Source: Desmodus rotundus
Lineage: Eukaryota; Chordata; Mammalia; Chiroptera; Phyllostomidae
Assembly: GCF_022682495.2 (NCBI RefSeq)
Contig: NC_071392.1
Coordinates: forward strand, 140,006,818 to 140,070,817
Length of the DNA: 64,000 nt
Direction: 5' to 3'
Position numbers and translations under genes: made by a program. The notes below the pieces were generated by a model. That model ran no database searches, was not told the origin of the DNA, and saw nothing but the letters and a program-made list of their open reading frames with translations. Numbering within the stretch: the stretch's first letter is position 1; each line of letters begins with the position of its first letter. Of the stretch, positions 1 to 11,100 are shown piece by piece.

Positions 1-3000
1 CATGTTCCACTTCCAGCCCGAACTTGAGATTTTAGTGTGAAGAGACAGAGCAAAGAGCTCCAAGTTAAAAGGTAGTGGAAAGGTGTGAGCTAGGCGACCT
101 GGTGGGGGAGGAATGACCGTTATCCAAGGATGCCAGCCCTGTCCTTGGGTCCCTTTGGCTCTTGTACCACGAGAGGTCTGCTTCCCGTCTCCCATATCCA
201 CGACACAGTCCTCTCTCTCTAGGCAGAAGAGAGCCTGGTGCCACACCTCCGACGCCCCAGAAGCCCGGGAAGGGAGCCGGGAGCCTCCAAGCCTCAATGC
301 TGGCACTGCAGAATGACATCACCCGGTGCCTCCTGAGTGAGCCCTTGCCCCTGAGCGAGGCCCAGGTCCAGGCCTCAGTGGCGAAGGTCCTGGCAGAGCT
401 GCTGGAGCAGGAGAGGAAGAAGGCCGCAGATGCCACCAAGGAGAGCAGCAAGAAGAGCCACAAGCGGAAGCTGACAGAAGACCAGGCAGCTGCCAGGGCC
501 CCCAAGAGCAAGAAGAAGAAGCCTCTGGTGGCCGGGGAAGGTGGGGAGGGTGCCATTTGTTCAGAAAAGGCCCCCAGGACTACCAAGGGGAAGTCTAAGA
601 GACACACAGCAAGTGGTGACAGCAAGGAGCAGAAGGAAAAGGAGGCTGTTAGCTCCCCAAGGGCCAAGGACAAGCCAGAAGGGGAGCCGGAGATGGTGAA
701 GGTTGAGAGTGGAGACCAAGCCAACCCAAAGAACAAGAAGGAGAAAAAAAAATCTGACAAGAGTAAGTGGCCATTCACAGCCCGGCATACTTCCCAGGTC
801 CTACTCTGAGGGCCATCTGTCACCACACAGGTGGGACGGGCCCTTGGTCAGCACTGAAGGGGGAGGCTGAGAAATAGTTTGTCCAGGGTCATGGAGGGCA
901 GCTATTGGCAAAGCTGGAGCTGGACCCCAGAGCCCCTGGGCCCACACTGCCAGGGAGACCCTGGGGCTCCAGGGCGTGGCCTGCTCTCCACAGGAGCACA
1001 CCCTCCTACACAGCATCCCCCCCACCCCAGGTAAAGCTGCCCCTCACTGACCTCTGTGCTTGACTCTGTGTGTAGTGGGGCCTCGTTTAACCTGTGTGCT
1101 CAGTGATATTTCATTCCCACTTTACAGGTAGAAAGTGTCTTAAATAATGTGTACAAGTTTTTAAAAGTGAGTTAAAGAAAAATAGTGATACTCCAGTTGG
1201 CCCATGGATGGGACAGAAATTATGAGGCCAGAGCGGGTGGTCCGTGGGCCTGTTTTTATGGCTCCCCAGGGTGTGGGGAGACCTGGGGAGCCAACATTGG
1301 GAGGAGTGACTTCTAAGTTCCTGGAAACCCACCCTATGTGTCTCCCAACATTGACCCCAATGCTTAGGCTGAACATGTGTTGTTTAGGAAGTTTACTTTC
1401 TTCCCTCAGAAAAGAAAGACAAAGAAAAAAAGGAAAAGAAGAAGAAAGCCAAAAAGGCCTCAACCAAAGAACCTGACTCACAGTTACAGAAGAAAAAGAA
1501 GAAAAAGGTAAAGTGAGTTCCTGAGGGGTTTCAGGCCAGAAAAGGGACCCAACCCAGTCCCAGAGTGACTGATCGGCCAGTCTTGTGCATGTCGGGAGGG
1601 TGGGGGCGGTGAGTCACAACTAGAGAAGAGCCACCGCAAAGAGGGAAAGGCCTGTGTATACAGAAGCCATGGAAGTGGCCCTGCCTTGTCTGTGAGGTAG
1701 AAGGATGTTCCTGGGGCAGGGGGAGGGAAGAGACCCCCAGGAGACAGGGAGGCCGGGACAGCTTCCAGGGGAGAGAGGAAGCATTACCTGGGATGCGTGT
1801 GCCCCAGCCAGTGGGGACGCCCTCTACAAGCTCGCACTTGTCTGCCTCATGGGTGATAGCGGCTGCTCACCTGAAGGGGAGGAGCAGTGGGGGAGTGGGG
1901 GCGCTCAGAACCTGCAGAGATGAAGTTCTCCCTGGCCCGCAGGGCCTCAGCTGTGCTCAGAAAAGCTGAACATCCCCACTGCGTGGTCCCGGGCTCCTTC
2001 CTGGAGGGCACGTGCGGCACTGTCCCTGTCCTCGGGGGTTTCTGTATACCCAACATCTGTTCTGGGGGTCCTTGAGTCCTCGGATGGAACCTCCCGTGCC
2101 GTCCTGGTGGGGGTGGCGTGGGTGGGGAGACGCTTCAGGTACAAGAGCCTCTCCCACTTCTCTCCTCACAGAGGAAGACAGCACAGCAGACTCTCTGAGG
2201 CACACAAGGCGGCAGGTACACTTCCCGGCCCAGGGACCCTCGCTGACCATGCGACCCCTGGTGAGGGCGGGTGGGCAGCTCCAGCATTGCCAGGGCCCCA
2301 GGGGAATGGGTGGGCCCCAAGGGAACGGGGTTGGAGAAAGAGGTTCTGTCCCTCAGGGTCAGTGGGGCCATGCCAGGAGCTGGAGCTACAGGACAGCCGT
2401 GGCGACGGCCGGCACTCCTGGGGCAGCGCTGCACATGCCTTCGCAGGGGCCCTGGCATGGCACCCCTTCGTGCAAGATGATGAGGCCTGAGCTCCGTGTC
2501 TCCCTCACTGCTGTCTAGTTCCCTTTCCTTATGCTCGTTCACTGGAGGGCATTTGCTCCTGGGAAAGAAGATGGTTTGCCCAAGTCGAGCCATTTCAATG
2601 AACCTGTGCTTCCCAGGAGGTGGTGGAGGGGTGAAGTGTCCCACGCTGTGGGGCTGCGCAGAGCCTGCCTGGGCTGGTGGCAGGACCAGATGAAGCTAGG
2701 CAAGCGTTCAGCCCGCCTCCCGGGGCGTGGCCAGTGCTACAGCGTCCGCTGTGGTTAGCGAACGCCTGTCCCCTCCGTCCACATGCCAGGATTGATTTGA
2801 TTTGATTTTCCTTGATGCAGACAAAAGTTGGTAAATCTTTCCTCTAGATAGATGTGTTTCCTTCCCCCAGGGATTTCTTCACTGAGTGGTGCCCAGTGCC
2901 TCTCTCTGCCCTCTGCCCACCACAGGTTAAAATTGAACTTTCAACTTTCCCTTTCTCCCCATAAGACCACCCACCACAGTGTTCTTGCTGGTCCAGCCCA

Positions 3001-3335
3001 TGAGCCCTGCAGAGGCTGGTCCGAGGAGGAAGAGGAGGAAGAGGAGGGAGTGCGCCTGGTTCCGTGACCTCCACTCACTGACCCCGCGCTGACTTCTGTC
3101 CTGGCACAGGACGCTTCGTACAAATGTGTACCTGCCCCTCCTACCTCTGACCCAACATGCCCAGAGGACTCAGGACCTTCCACCTCTTTCCCCTACAGAC
3201 CCGGTGAGGCCCAACCTGCTGCTCCCGCCATGTCCCTGTTCCCCGGCTGATGCTGAGGATTTGTCCTGTTGTCAGTTTTGTCCCTGTTTTGTGCTTTTGT
3301 AAGAACTCACAAAATAAAAGACTTGAAGGGAAGGT
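1..3335 (+). CDS. TCOF1: TCOF1 (treacle), 3' end of gene, partial
   Basis: Treacle is a nucleolar phosphoprotein that supports RNA polymerase I transcription and pre-rRNA processing. Only the end of the gene lies in the window: exons at 223-762, 1410-1507 and 2172-2214 plus a last noncoding exon from about 2966. The spliced frame runs through all coding exons and stops at 2196-2198. The protein shows the family's C-terminal features: a conserved block beginning near [15 protein letters not shown], then increasingly long lysine runs (nuclear and nucleolar localisation) and a short ending RKTAQQTL, close to the TAEQTV ending I recall for human treacle. The acidic/serine repeat region lies upstream, outside the window. 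The gene converges on CD74, with about 1.2 kb between their poly(A) signals. No frameshift is seen. Identity rests on the C-terminal sequence plus CD74-RPS14 synteny. Confidence 0.93.
223..762 (+). CDS. TCOF1: TCOF1 coding exon (large, conserved C-terminal domain)
   Basis: The acceptor is a pyrimidine tract ending in AG at 221-222, and the donor is GTAAGT at 763. The exon opens with the last two bases of a codon and closes with the first base of the next. It encodes about 180 residues: a proline-rich start, a helical segment ([20 protein letters not shown]), then alternating basic clusters ([24 protein letters not shown]). An unspliced reading runs into the intron and stops at 809, which is an artefact. 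Confidence 0.92.
1410..1507 (+). CDS. TCOF1: TCOF1 coding exon (lysine-rich tail)
   Basis: The acceptor is TTCCCTCAG at 1401-1409 and the donor GTAAAG at 1508. The exon continues the frame of the previous one and is almost entirely lysine and glutamate ([17 protein letters not shown]), ending in a run of six lysines. If not spliced, the frame ends three codons later at a TGA. The exon ends on a codon boundary. Confidence 0.9.
2172..2214 (+). CDS. TCOF1: TCOF1 exon with stop codon
   Basis: The acceptor is TCTCCTCACAG ending at 2171. Eight codons (RKTAQQTL) precede the TGA at 2196-2198. The proposed donor is GTACAC at 2215, so the last 16 bases are 3' UTR. The short C-terminal peptide resembles the human ending, which fixes the exon despite its size. 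Confidence 0.82.
2966..3335 (+). other. TCOF1: TCOF1 last exon, 3' UTR with poly(A) signal
   Basis: A pyrimidine tract and ATAAG at 2950-2965 give the most likely acceptor; an alternative is the CACAG ending at 2979. AATAAA lies at 3313-3318, so cleavage is expected 10-25 bases downstream. No coding potential is needed here. The exact exon start is inferred. Confidence 0.6.
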
Positions 3336-4554
3336 GCAAGTGGCAGCACAGCCGGGGCAAACGTCCTGCGGCCCACTTATTATTCTTGGAGGGGCGTCCA
3401 GCCGACACTTGGAGGGGGGCAAGCCGTCGCTCCGGGTCTGCTCTGGACTGCATATCCAGGCTCTGGGGTGCTGTGCTGAGTGGGACAGTTTGCCTCAGTT
3501 ACGTGTCTGGTGCTGGATTGGGGTGGAGAAGGCTTCCTGGAGGAGGTGGCATCATCACTAAGGGGGAAGCTCCAGCAGGGTCATGGCTGGTTGCCAGATC
3601 CAGGGGTGACCCAGGCAAATGCCCAGAGGCAAGAAATACAAGGGGGCGCCTTCTAAGACACCTTCTGAAGTTTGAAGGTAGGACTGGAGCTAGAGACAGG
3701 CCCTTTTGAGGTACCTGGGGGAGCACAGCTGTGGCAAGCACAGGAGGAACAGGAAACCAGGTAGGACTGAGTTGCCCTCGTGGCTAGGTAGCGGGTTCTG
3801 AAATGATGAAGGCGAGTAGACGAACCTGAGGGACGTGTCAGGGTGACGGCGGCAGGACGTGGTGATGGCCAGCAATGCAAAGGCCCACTTCCCGGGGTCC
3901 AGAGCAGCATGGAGCTTTTTCTCGAAGGTGTTTAGCCTTCTGCCAGAGACGGCAAGAGGCTGTGCAGGGAAAGTGAGCTCTGAGCTGGGGAGGCCCTGGA
4001 GACCGAGGTTGGCATCTGGCTGTACCCTTAACCTAGGCCCTCACAGCTTCTTGCCCCCCGTAGGGTGTTGGTCTAGAGCTGGGGCCACAGAAGGGTGTCC
4101 TGCTGGGCTTTGTTGAAATAGACATTACACTGAACGTCTTGATTTTGGTCTCCTCTCGAAAGGTCAAGAAATTTGGCAACAGGGGCCTCCACTCCCTCCT
4201 GGCAACAACCGGCTGGGGTCCTTGTGCCATTGCCATTCGTCATCACCTTGGTCTTCTTAGTACAGCAGTGAAAATCGGGGTGGGAACAGGGATGCTGCAC
4301 CAGGAGGAGCTTGTGCTTAAAGAACTTTGGGCAAGAGCCTATGTTCTGGAAGCAGAGTATTCCTCTGGTTAAACAGGTGACCGAGTGTGTCTGTGTACAA
4401 AGACTACAGCACCCCGCCCTGCCCAGCCCCACAGGCTTCTGCGTTTGGGCTCCCCGGGCTGCACCCTCCCCCCCCAGACCACTGGATTCAAGCTCCGCAG
4501 TCACCCCTTCGGAGCAAATGAACCAGATCCCAACAGAACAGCCGGGAGCCGAAA
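3336..4554. other. Intergenic spacer between convergent TCOF1 and CD74
   Basis: Both flanking genes end here, so only 3' flanking sequence is expected. I see no exon, RNA gene or clear repeat. Open frames on both strands are short and have no recognisable domain. Confidence 0.6.
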
Positions 4555-5158
4555 GTGGTCTGTCTACTGACTATTTATTCTCACAGGAGCCACATCACTA
4601 AGGGCTAATGACAAGTTTGCTGCGCAGAGCCAACGGGGTTGGCAGAGAGTGAGGAGGGGTTGTGGAGAGGCTGGTTCTTCCTGCGGGTGTTGCTGGAGAC
4701 GGGAAGGGTGGCTCGTGCCCCCAGTTACATAGGCTGGAAAGCCAAGGCTAAAGCCAGAAGGGGAGGGACAGCAGCGTGTCCTACCTTGGAGCTTAGGGAA
4801 GTACCATCCCTTCTCCCTGCACCTGCCCTCCTCATCCATGGGTCTAGGTCTTGGAGCCCATGGGAGTCAGCCTAGCTCACAGTCCACCTCCGTGGGCCGT
4901 GTGTCCCTGCTGCTGGATGGAGTGTGGGCGGCAGGGCCCTCATGTACTGTTCTGACGTGATCTCTTGTGTCCAAGGAAGATGAAGAACCAGGCGCCAGAG
5001 TCTTATGGGACGAGGTGCAGGGTGGGAGGTGGCGGGGGCAGGGAGTGGAAGGGGAGGAGTATGGGGCTAGGGCTGGGGTGCAGAAGACAGCAAGGAAGCT
5101 GTGGCCATGCAGGGCTGACAGGGTGCTGTTGTCCTTGGTTGCTGTTCTCACGCCATAG
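4555..5158 (-). CDS. CD74: CD74 last exon (final codons and 3' UTR)
   Basis: The acceptor CTCTCTGTAG is followed by CT ATG GCG TGA, giving the C-terminus AMA and a stop at 5150-5148. The sequence just after the stop still resembles the human 3' UTR start (GAGAACAGCAACC), which supports the exon although the last residues differ from human VPM. TTTATT at 4574-4579 is the minus-strand AATAAA. Confidence 0.88.
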
Positions 5159-8100
5159 CTACAGAGAGAGAAGCAGCAGGTTAGGGTTCGAGTCACCTGT
5201 TGTCTCTGCCCTTTCCCAGCATCCTGGGGCCTCCAAGCAGTCGAGGACTCGGCACTGTCCACAGGCCCCTGCTCAGGTACAAGTACTATCACATAGCCAC
5301 CCACAACCCTGTTCCTCATCTCTGAAGAGGGCATCTCAGGAAGGGAGGGTGGACCAGGGTCGTGCCGTGCTGGGCATCCACCCATGAGGGAGATTTGGGA
5401 GTTGGCCCAGTTGGGGGCCAGATCCCCCCTGGAGGGGCCATTACCTTGGGTCAGCTCTGGCTTGGTCACACCCAGCCCAGATGACAGATCCTCCATGTCC
5501 AGTGGGTCTGCAAAGGATCAGCAAGGCCATTTGTTAGTTGCAGTCCAGCTACTGTACCCACTGGTGAAGGACCTGGGATTGTTTCTTCCCAACCTGGCCA
5601 CAGGCCCACCCTGGGAGAGCAGGTGGCACGTGGAAGGACACATGCTGGACGGCGGTGATGAGTGTCGGGGAATTAAGAGAAGGGCCAGGAAGGCGGTGAT
5701 GAAATGAGAGGGGTGGGTCTGTAGGACTTCAGGATGCGTGAGTGGAGTCAGCAGATGAGTGTGGATGTGAGGAAGTGACAGACAAACACGAGTGCACAGG
5801 CAGGTAGGTGGACACGAGTGGATGTGTGGCTGAGTGGCTGCCCCCTCGGGAGCTTACACCTTGAGTGTCCTGGCTGCGTGTGCACCAGGAGCGACCTCTT
5901 GTCCCTCAGCCTTCCTGGTCCTTCCTGCTCCTTTGACACTCCCTGGCACAGTGGCCACTGCTTACCACTGCAGTTATGGTGCGGGTGCCCACGGCTTCTG
6001 GTGTTGGGGACCTCGGTGCCGTTGGGGTAGACGCACCAGCAGTAGCCAATGCTCCCATAGCACTGGAGCGGCAAATAGTTGCCGTTCTCGTCGCACTGGG
6101 GCTTGAACCTGCCCAGGTGGACGGCAGGGATGCGGCTGGCCTCTTCCAGGCACTTGGTCAGGACTGAAGCGACAGGCATGGTGAAGACAGTGAGTAAGTG
6201 GACTCTGAGCCAGGGTCTCAGCAGAACCAGAGATCCACACACCACTGCTGTGGGCCTGATGCCTTCTGCCCAAGTGACTGTACTTGCTCTACCCACTGCA
6301 CAGATGGGGAAACTGAGGACTGGACCAACAAGGTCCAAGATCAAAGAGAAAGTGAATGGCTGTGTGGCTAATTCACCCTAGAATTTGAGGATTTCTTCCA
6401 ATACTCCTTGCCTATTCAAGTTTGGAATTGCACTGGTGATTCTGATGTCTAGGAAAAAGCAGTGGTCATCTCGGTAAGTCTGAGCTTCTGTTACTGAGGA
6501 TGTCCAAGTAGAAATGGGGGTTTGTTTGTGGATGTTGTAGAAAGGATTCAAACATCAGCTGGGGGGTGGTCAAGATGGCATCTAAGGTGCCTTCTATGAG
6601 TTTATGATGAAGAAACCTACAGCCCACACGGTGTGGGCCACTGATGTTCTACTTCCAAAACGGAAGCCCAGAGGGAAGAGATGCCCAAACTTGCATGGCA
6701 GACGATCACCAGAATTAAAACACAACATCCTTAAAGGCTTCAGAGCTGAAGATCCTGTATACCAGTGAATCCATGGTATACATTGTCCATGAGATGGAAA
6801 AATCCCAAAGCTCTCGTGTCTGGCACCCGCTGTGACCTCAGGGGGTGCCCTCTGAGGGCTGGGGGAGGTCACTACAGTAACTCCTGGGATGCTCCGGTGG
6901 ATTCTATGCCAGGCTCACTTGCCCAGCACCATCCTCCACAGCAAGGTCACCTCCAGACCTCTGTGCCCAGTGGGCCCTTGGACATGATGGGAGTTGGGGG
7001 CAGCCAAGCCCGGAAGGAACAGGCAGGAGAGACAGGAGTGACAGGAGTGAGAGTTGAGAAGCCCGGAGAGGCCAGCGGGGTCAGGGAGCGCCCTGAGGGA
7101 GTCCCCAGGAGCCCCAGCATCCCACGGCTCCCAACTCCTGTACCTTTTGGTGAGCCTTCAGTGAGCTTCTCTGGTGAGTTCTTGCTCATTTCAAACAAGA
7201 GCCACTGATGCATCCAGCTCTCAAAGACCTAACGGGACAGAGGCGGGGTTCAGGCTCAATAGCCCCCTCCCGCCCTGCCTGCTTTGCCCCTTAAGGGCAG
7301 AGGCAGGGAGCGCCGGACAGGGTCCCTGCACCCCTGGGTCCAGCTGCAGCCTGGTTCCCCCTTAGAGACCCACAGGGCTTGGTCAAGTTGGTTCCTCAAC
7401 TCCAAGCACCTTTCCATGTTTGCAGCTTTTTAAGTTCTTGTAAGCTTCCTCCAGCTTCCTGAGAATGGCCTCCATGGCCCACTCTTCACCTCTCCTCTTC
7501 CTAGCCCTGCCCTGGCCTTCGGGAGAGGGGGCACAAGCACGGGGAAATGCTGACCTACCTTCCAGTCCAGGCCCTCCATGGTTCTCTTAAGTTTCTTCAG
7601 GTTCTCTGGGAAGGTCCCCTTCAGCTGTGGGTACACCTTCAGGGGGTCAGCTTTCTGCAGGGTAGCAGGGCAGGAAGAAAGGTTAAAAAGAGCTCCTGGC
7701 AGGTAAGGGGAAATGTACAACCCATGTTCCCTTGGTCTTCCCTTCTGAGGGGTGGCCCCGTGATGGCGCTGGGGGGAGGGCAGGCAGTAAAGGCAGGCTG
7801 GCTGCGCAGCTACAAGGCTGGAAGGCAGGAGACCCAGCTTCCAGGTCCAGTTATACCAGGAACCCCAGTCTTCTATCTGCAGATGCCTACCCATCTTTCA
7901 GGTCCCACCTCCTCCAGAAAGACTGTGTGGACCTACCCCCCCCCAGGTTGGGTCTCCTGCATCTTCCTCACAAAGGCCCCTGCACATCCCTCGTCCCCTG
8001 GTCACTTGCCTATTGCCCATGCTACCCTGGGGTCCCCATGGGATTGGGACCTGGGTCTGACTGCTCCTCACTGTGGGCCCAGAGCCTTGCACCATGCTTG

Positions 8101-11100
8101 GCACAGAGTAGCTGTGCAATAAAAACTTGGGAAGGAAAAAGTGGGTGCCTAGGTTCCTCCTTCCAACAACTCAAAAAGTGGGGGTGTGGCAAGACTGGAA
8201 TACACACATCGTTAAGGGCCACTCCTGCACTCCCTCACTAATTCAGCGAGCTCATACTGAATGTCTACTATGAGCCAGGCAAGGTGCGGGCCTTGGAGTG
8301 TGGCCTTGCCAGGGGCCTGTGTGGGCAGGCAGGGCTCCCAGCTAGGTCCCACTCACCAGAAGCAGGTGCATCACGTGGTCCAGTGTGGTGTTGCCGTACT
8401 TGGTGGCGTTCTGCATGGGCTGTGGGAGGAAGGAGTGGGGTTATGCACAGAGGCAGCAGCTGGGGTCTGGGTAAGAGTCTAGAGTCCCAGATGCTCCCCA
8501 GGACCATCTCTGCTGCCTCCAAATGTGACAGCTTGAGCACGTCAATTGACCTTTCTGCCTCAGTGTCCTTACTGGCCAGATTTGCATACACTTTCCCACC
8601 CAGGGCTTTATGGGCAGCAGGTAGTTTTGTGAGAAGCAACCTTATCCGTACATAAGGGCTTTGAAAACAGGAGGGGACTGTGAGATGCTATGGGGCAGGA
8701 GAAGCACCTTGGAAACTGTAGAGGGCAGGGCCCCCCTGTCAGGGATTGCCCCAAGAGGCTCTCCCCCTATCCTGGGATTCCTCTTCTCCCTGAGGTGGGC
8801 ACTGTCCTCCCCTGGGAGTCGGGATGCCCTCCCCAGCTGGGCTTTTTTCCCAGGTCAGCCAGTCTCCCCTGTCCCCTGGCACCTGCCCTCCATCCAGGCT
8901 AGATAACACTTTCCCCCGCACCGCCTTGGGGTTGTCCTCACCCCTTGGAGCATGCCTTCCATGGGCAGCGCGTGCATCAGCATGGGCGTGGCCATCCGCA
9001 TCTGGCTCAAAGGCTTGGCAGCTGTGGGGTCAGGAGGCACAGCATGAGTGTAGCCCCAGTGCCCAGGGAAGAGGGTACTCAGATCTGGGGACCCGGGTCT
9101 CAGACCTGGTTGAGGAGGGGCTGGACCTCTAGACCAGAAGGAGAGGACAGTGGGCCCAGCTAGGTGCAGGAATGGGGTCTCTGGGGGGTGGGGGGGCTGT
9201 CAGGATGGAGGTGAGGCACGCACGCTTGGGAAGCTTCATGCGCAGGTTCTCCAGCTGCAGGTTCTGCGAGGTGACCGTCAGCTTGTCCAGCCGGCCCTGC
9301 TGCTGGTACAGGAAGTAGGCAGTAGTGGCTTGACCAGCCAGGAGCAGAGCCACCAGGACAGAAAAGCCTGTGTACAAGGCTCCGCGGCTGCACTTGCTGC
9401 TGTGGGGGAGGGAGGATACATCAGAGCAGAGTCCACAGAGGGGGCTGCCCCAGGGACTGCCCAGGAGTCAGGGAAGGCGCCCCGCATTTCCACCAGTTTA
9501 CCCACCACCACGGCTACCCCTGACAAACACACACTTTAAGCACAAACAAGTGCCTATGGACATGGAGCTTAAAGACATTTCCCAGGCCCCTACTTCCAAA
9601 ATTGCTGGTGGTACAGCCCTCCCAAGTTGAAGTCCTGGAGCTGCCCCTGGGCCTAGGCTGAGGAGGGGAAGAGCCAAGGACCAGTGCCAGGTCCTCTCTC
9701 AGCCTCCATCCCACCTGTGCGGTGAGGGGTTGAGGAGGAGGGTCTCCCAGGTTCCCTCTGCCAGAGGGTCTCCTGAGGATCCAGGCTGCCCTGGAGGGGA
9801 AGGGGGTTTTTGCCCTCCTACCCACTCCACCCCTGCAGTGAAATCAGAAAAGGGAAGGAAGTGGGACCTGGACTGCAGAGCTTGCAGGCCCACCTGAAAA
9901 AGAGAAGTGAGGCCAACACATTGGAGGAGTAGGTTGGGGGCATCGGACAGTGTCAGGCACCACCCCTGTGTGCCTTGAGCAAATCTGCCATTCTGGGCCT
10001 GCTACATGGGCACAGACATATTTCACGTGGTGACCTCCACTCAGGAGGGACTTCCGCAGGAGTGTGGTGCCTGGGCCTCATGTTCTCTACACTGGCCAGC
10101 TGCACAGGGCAGGCTGGCCAGACCTCAGACCTCAGGCCCTACCAGCTGCTGGTCTTCGGTGCCGTTTGCAGGGCACATGCACAAGTTACAGCATGGGGGA
10201 GGCAGGGATCCTGCCCCAGGACCGCAAGAGTCCCTGACCTCACCCCGGGGTGGGACTCCCAGTAAACCCACTGGAAACTGTCAGGATGAGGCTGCAATGT
10301 TTAAACCAGCAACCAGCGGGGCGGGGCGGGGGGTGGGGGGAGCTAGGAAACACCAGGACCCCATTCTGCCCAGTGGCTCCTGACACCACAGACACACCCA
10401 TTCCTGCTGATTCCCTGTCCCCCATCCTCTGCACTTCCTGGACCAGGGCCCTGCCCAAGGGGTTGCTACTCTTGAAGGAGAAAGCAAACACCCGTGTGGG
10501 AATAAGGAGGAGACCAGGCAGGAAGGGAAAACAAGTCCCACTTCTTGGCCTTTCCAAAGAACAGGGGTTGCCTAGCCTCCAAAGGTGGTAAAAGGCCCAC
10601 CCAAGCCTGGGTCCTGCTGGGGTTCAATGTCTCCAGCTCATTGTCAACATGCTCCGTCCTTCGGCATCCCTACACCCAGGCTAGTCCCAGCTCTGCCTCT
10701 CCCTGTGTGGACGCAGGGAAGTCCCTTCCCTTCTCTGAACCTCAGTTTCTCATAAGGCCTAAGAATCTCTAGAGCTGTATTGAAGATGAGACCACGTAAT
10801 CTGGATCAGAGCAGGTCTGCCACTCCCTTAGCTCAGGGGCCCAGGGCAAGTCAACCTCTCTGAGTGAGTCAAGGTAAGAACATCTACTCAAAAGGTTGTT
10901 ATATTAAGTAAGACTATAGGGGTAGAGCACTCCACAGGTAATGCTGACTGCTATTCTCAAGGGAGTTAATAGTTAACTTTAACCTCCGGCTTCCTTCCTC
11001 TTTAGACATCTTGAATGCCTGTCCTCTGGACCAGGGCCAACTCATCACCCCTCTCTTTGTTTCCTCCTTGCACAGCTTCCTTCAATAATAAATTGGCCAA

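Noticed and set aside
65..826. A 253-codon minus-strand open frame opposite TCOF1
   Set aside because: It is the antisense shadow of a lysine-rich exon (AAG codons read as CTT/TTC give Leu/Phe/Ser runs). No domain and no splice logic.
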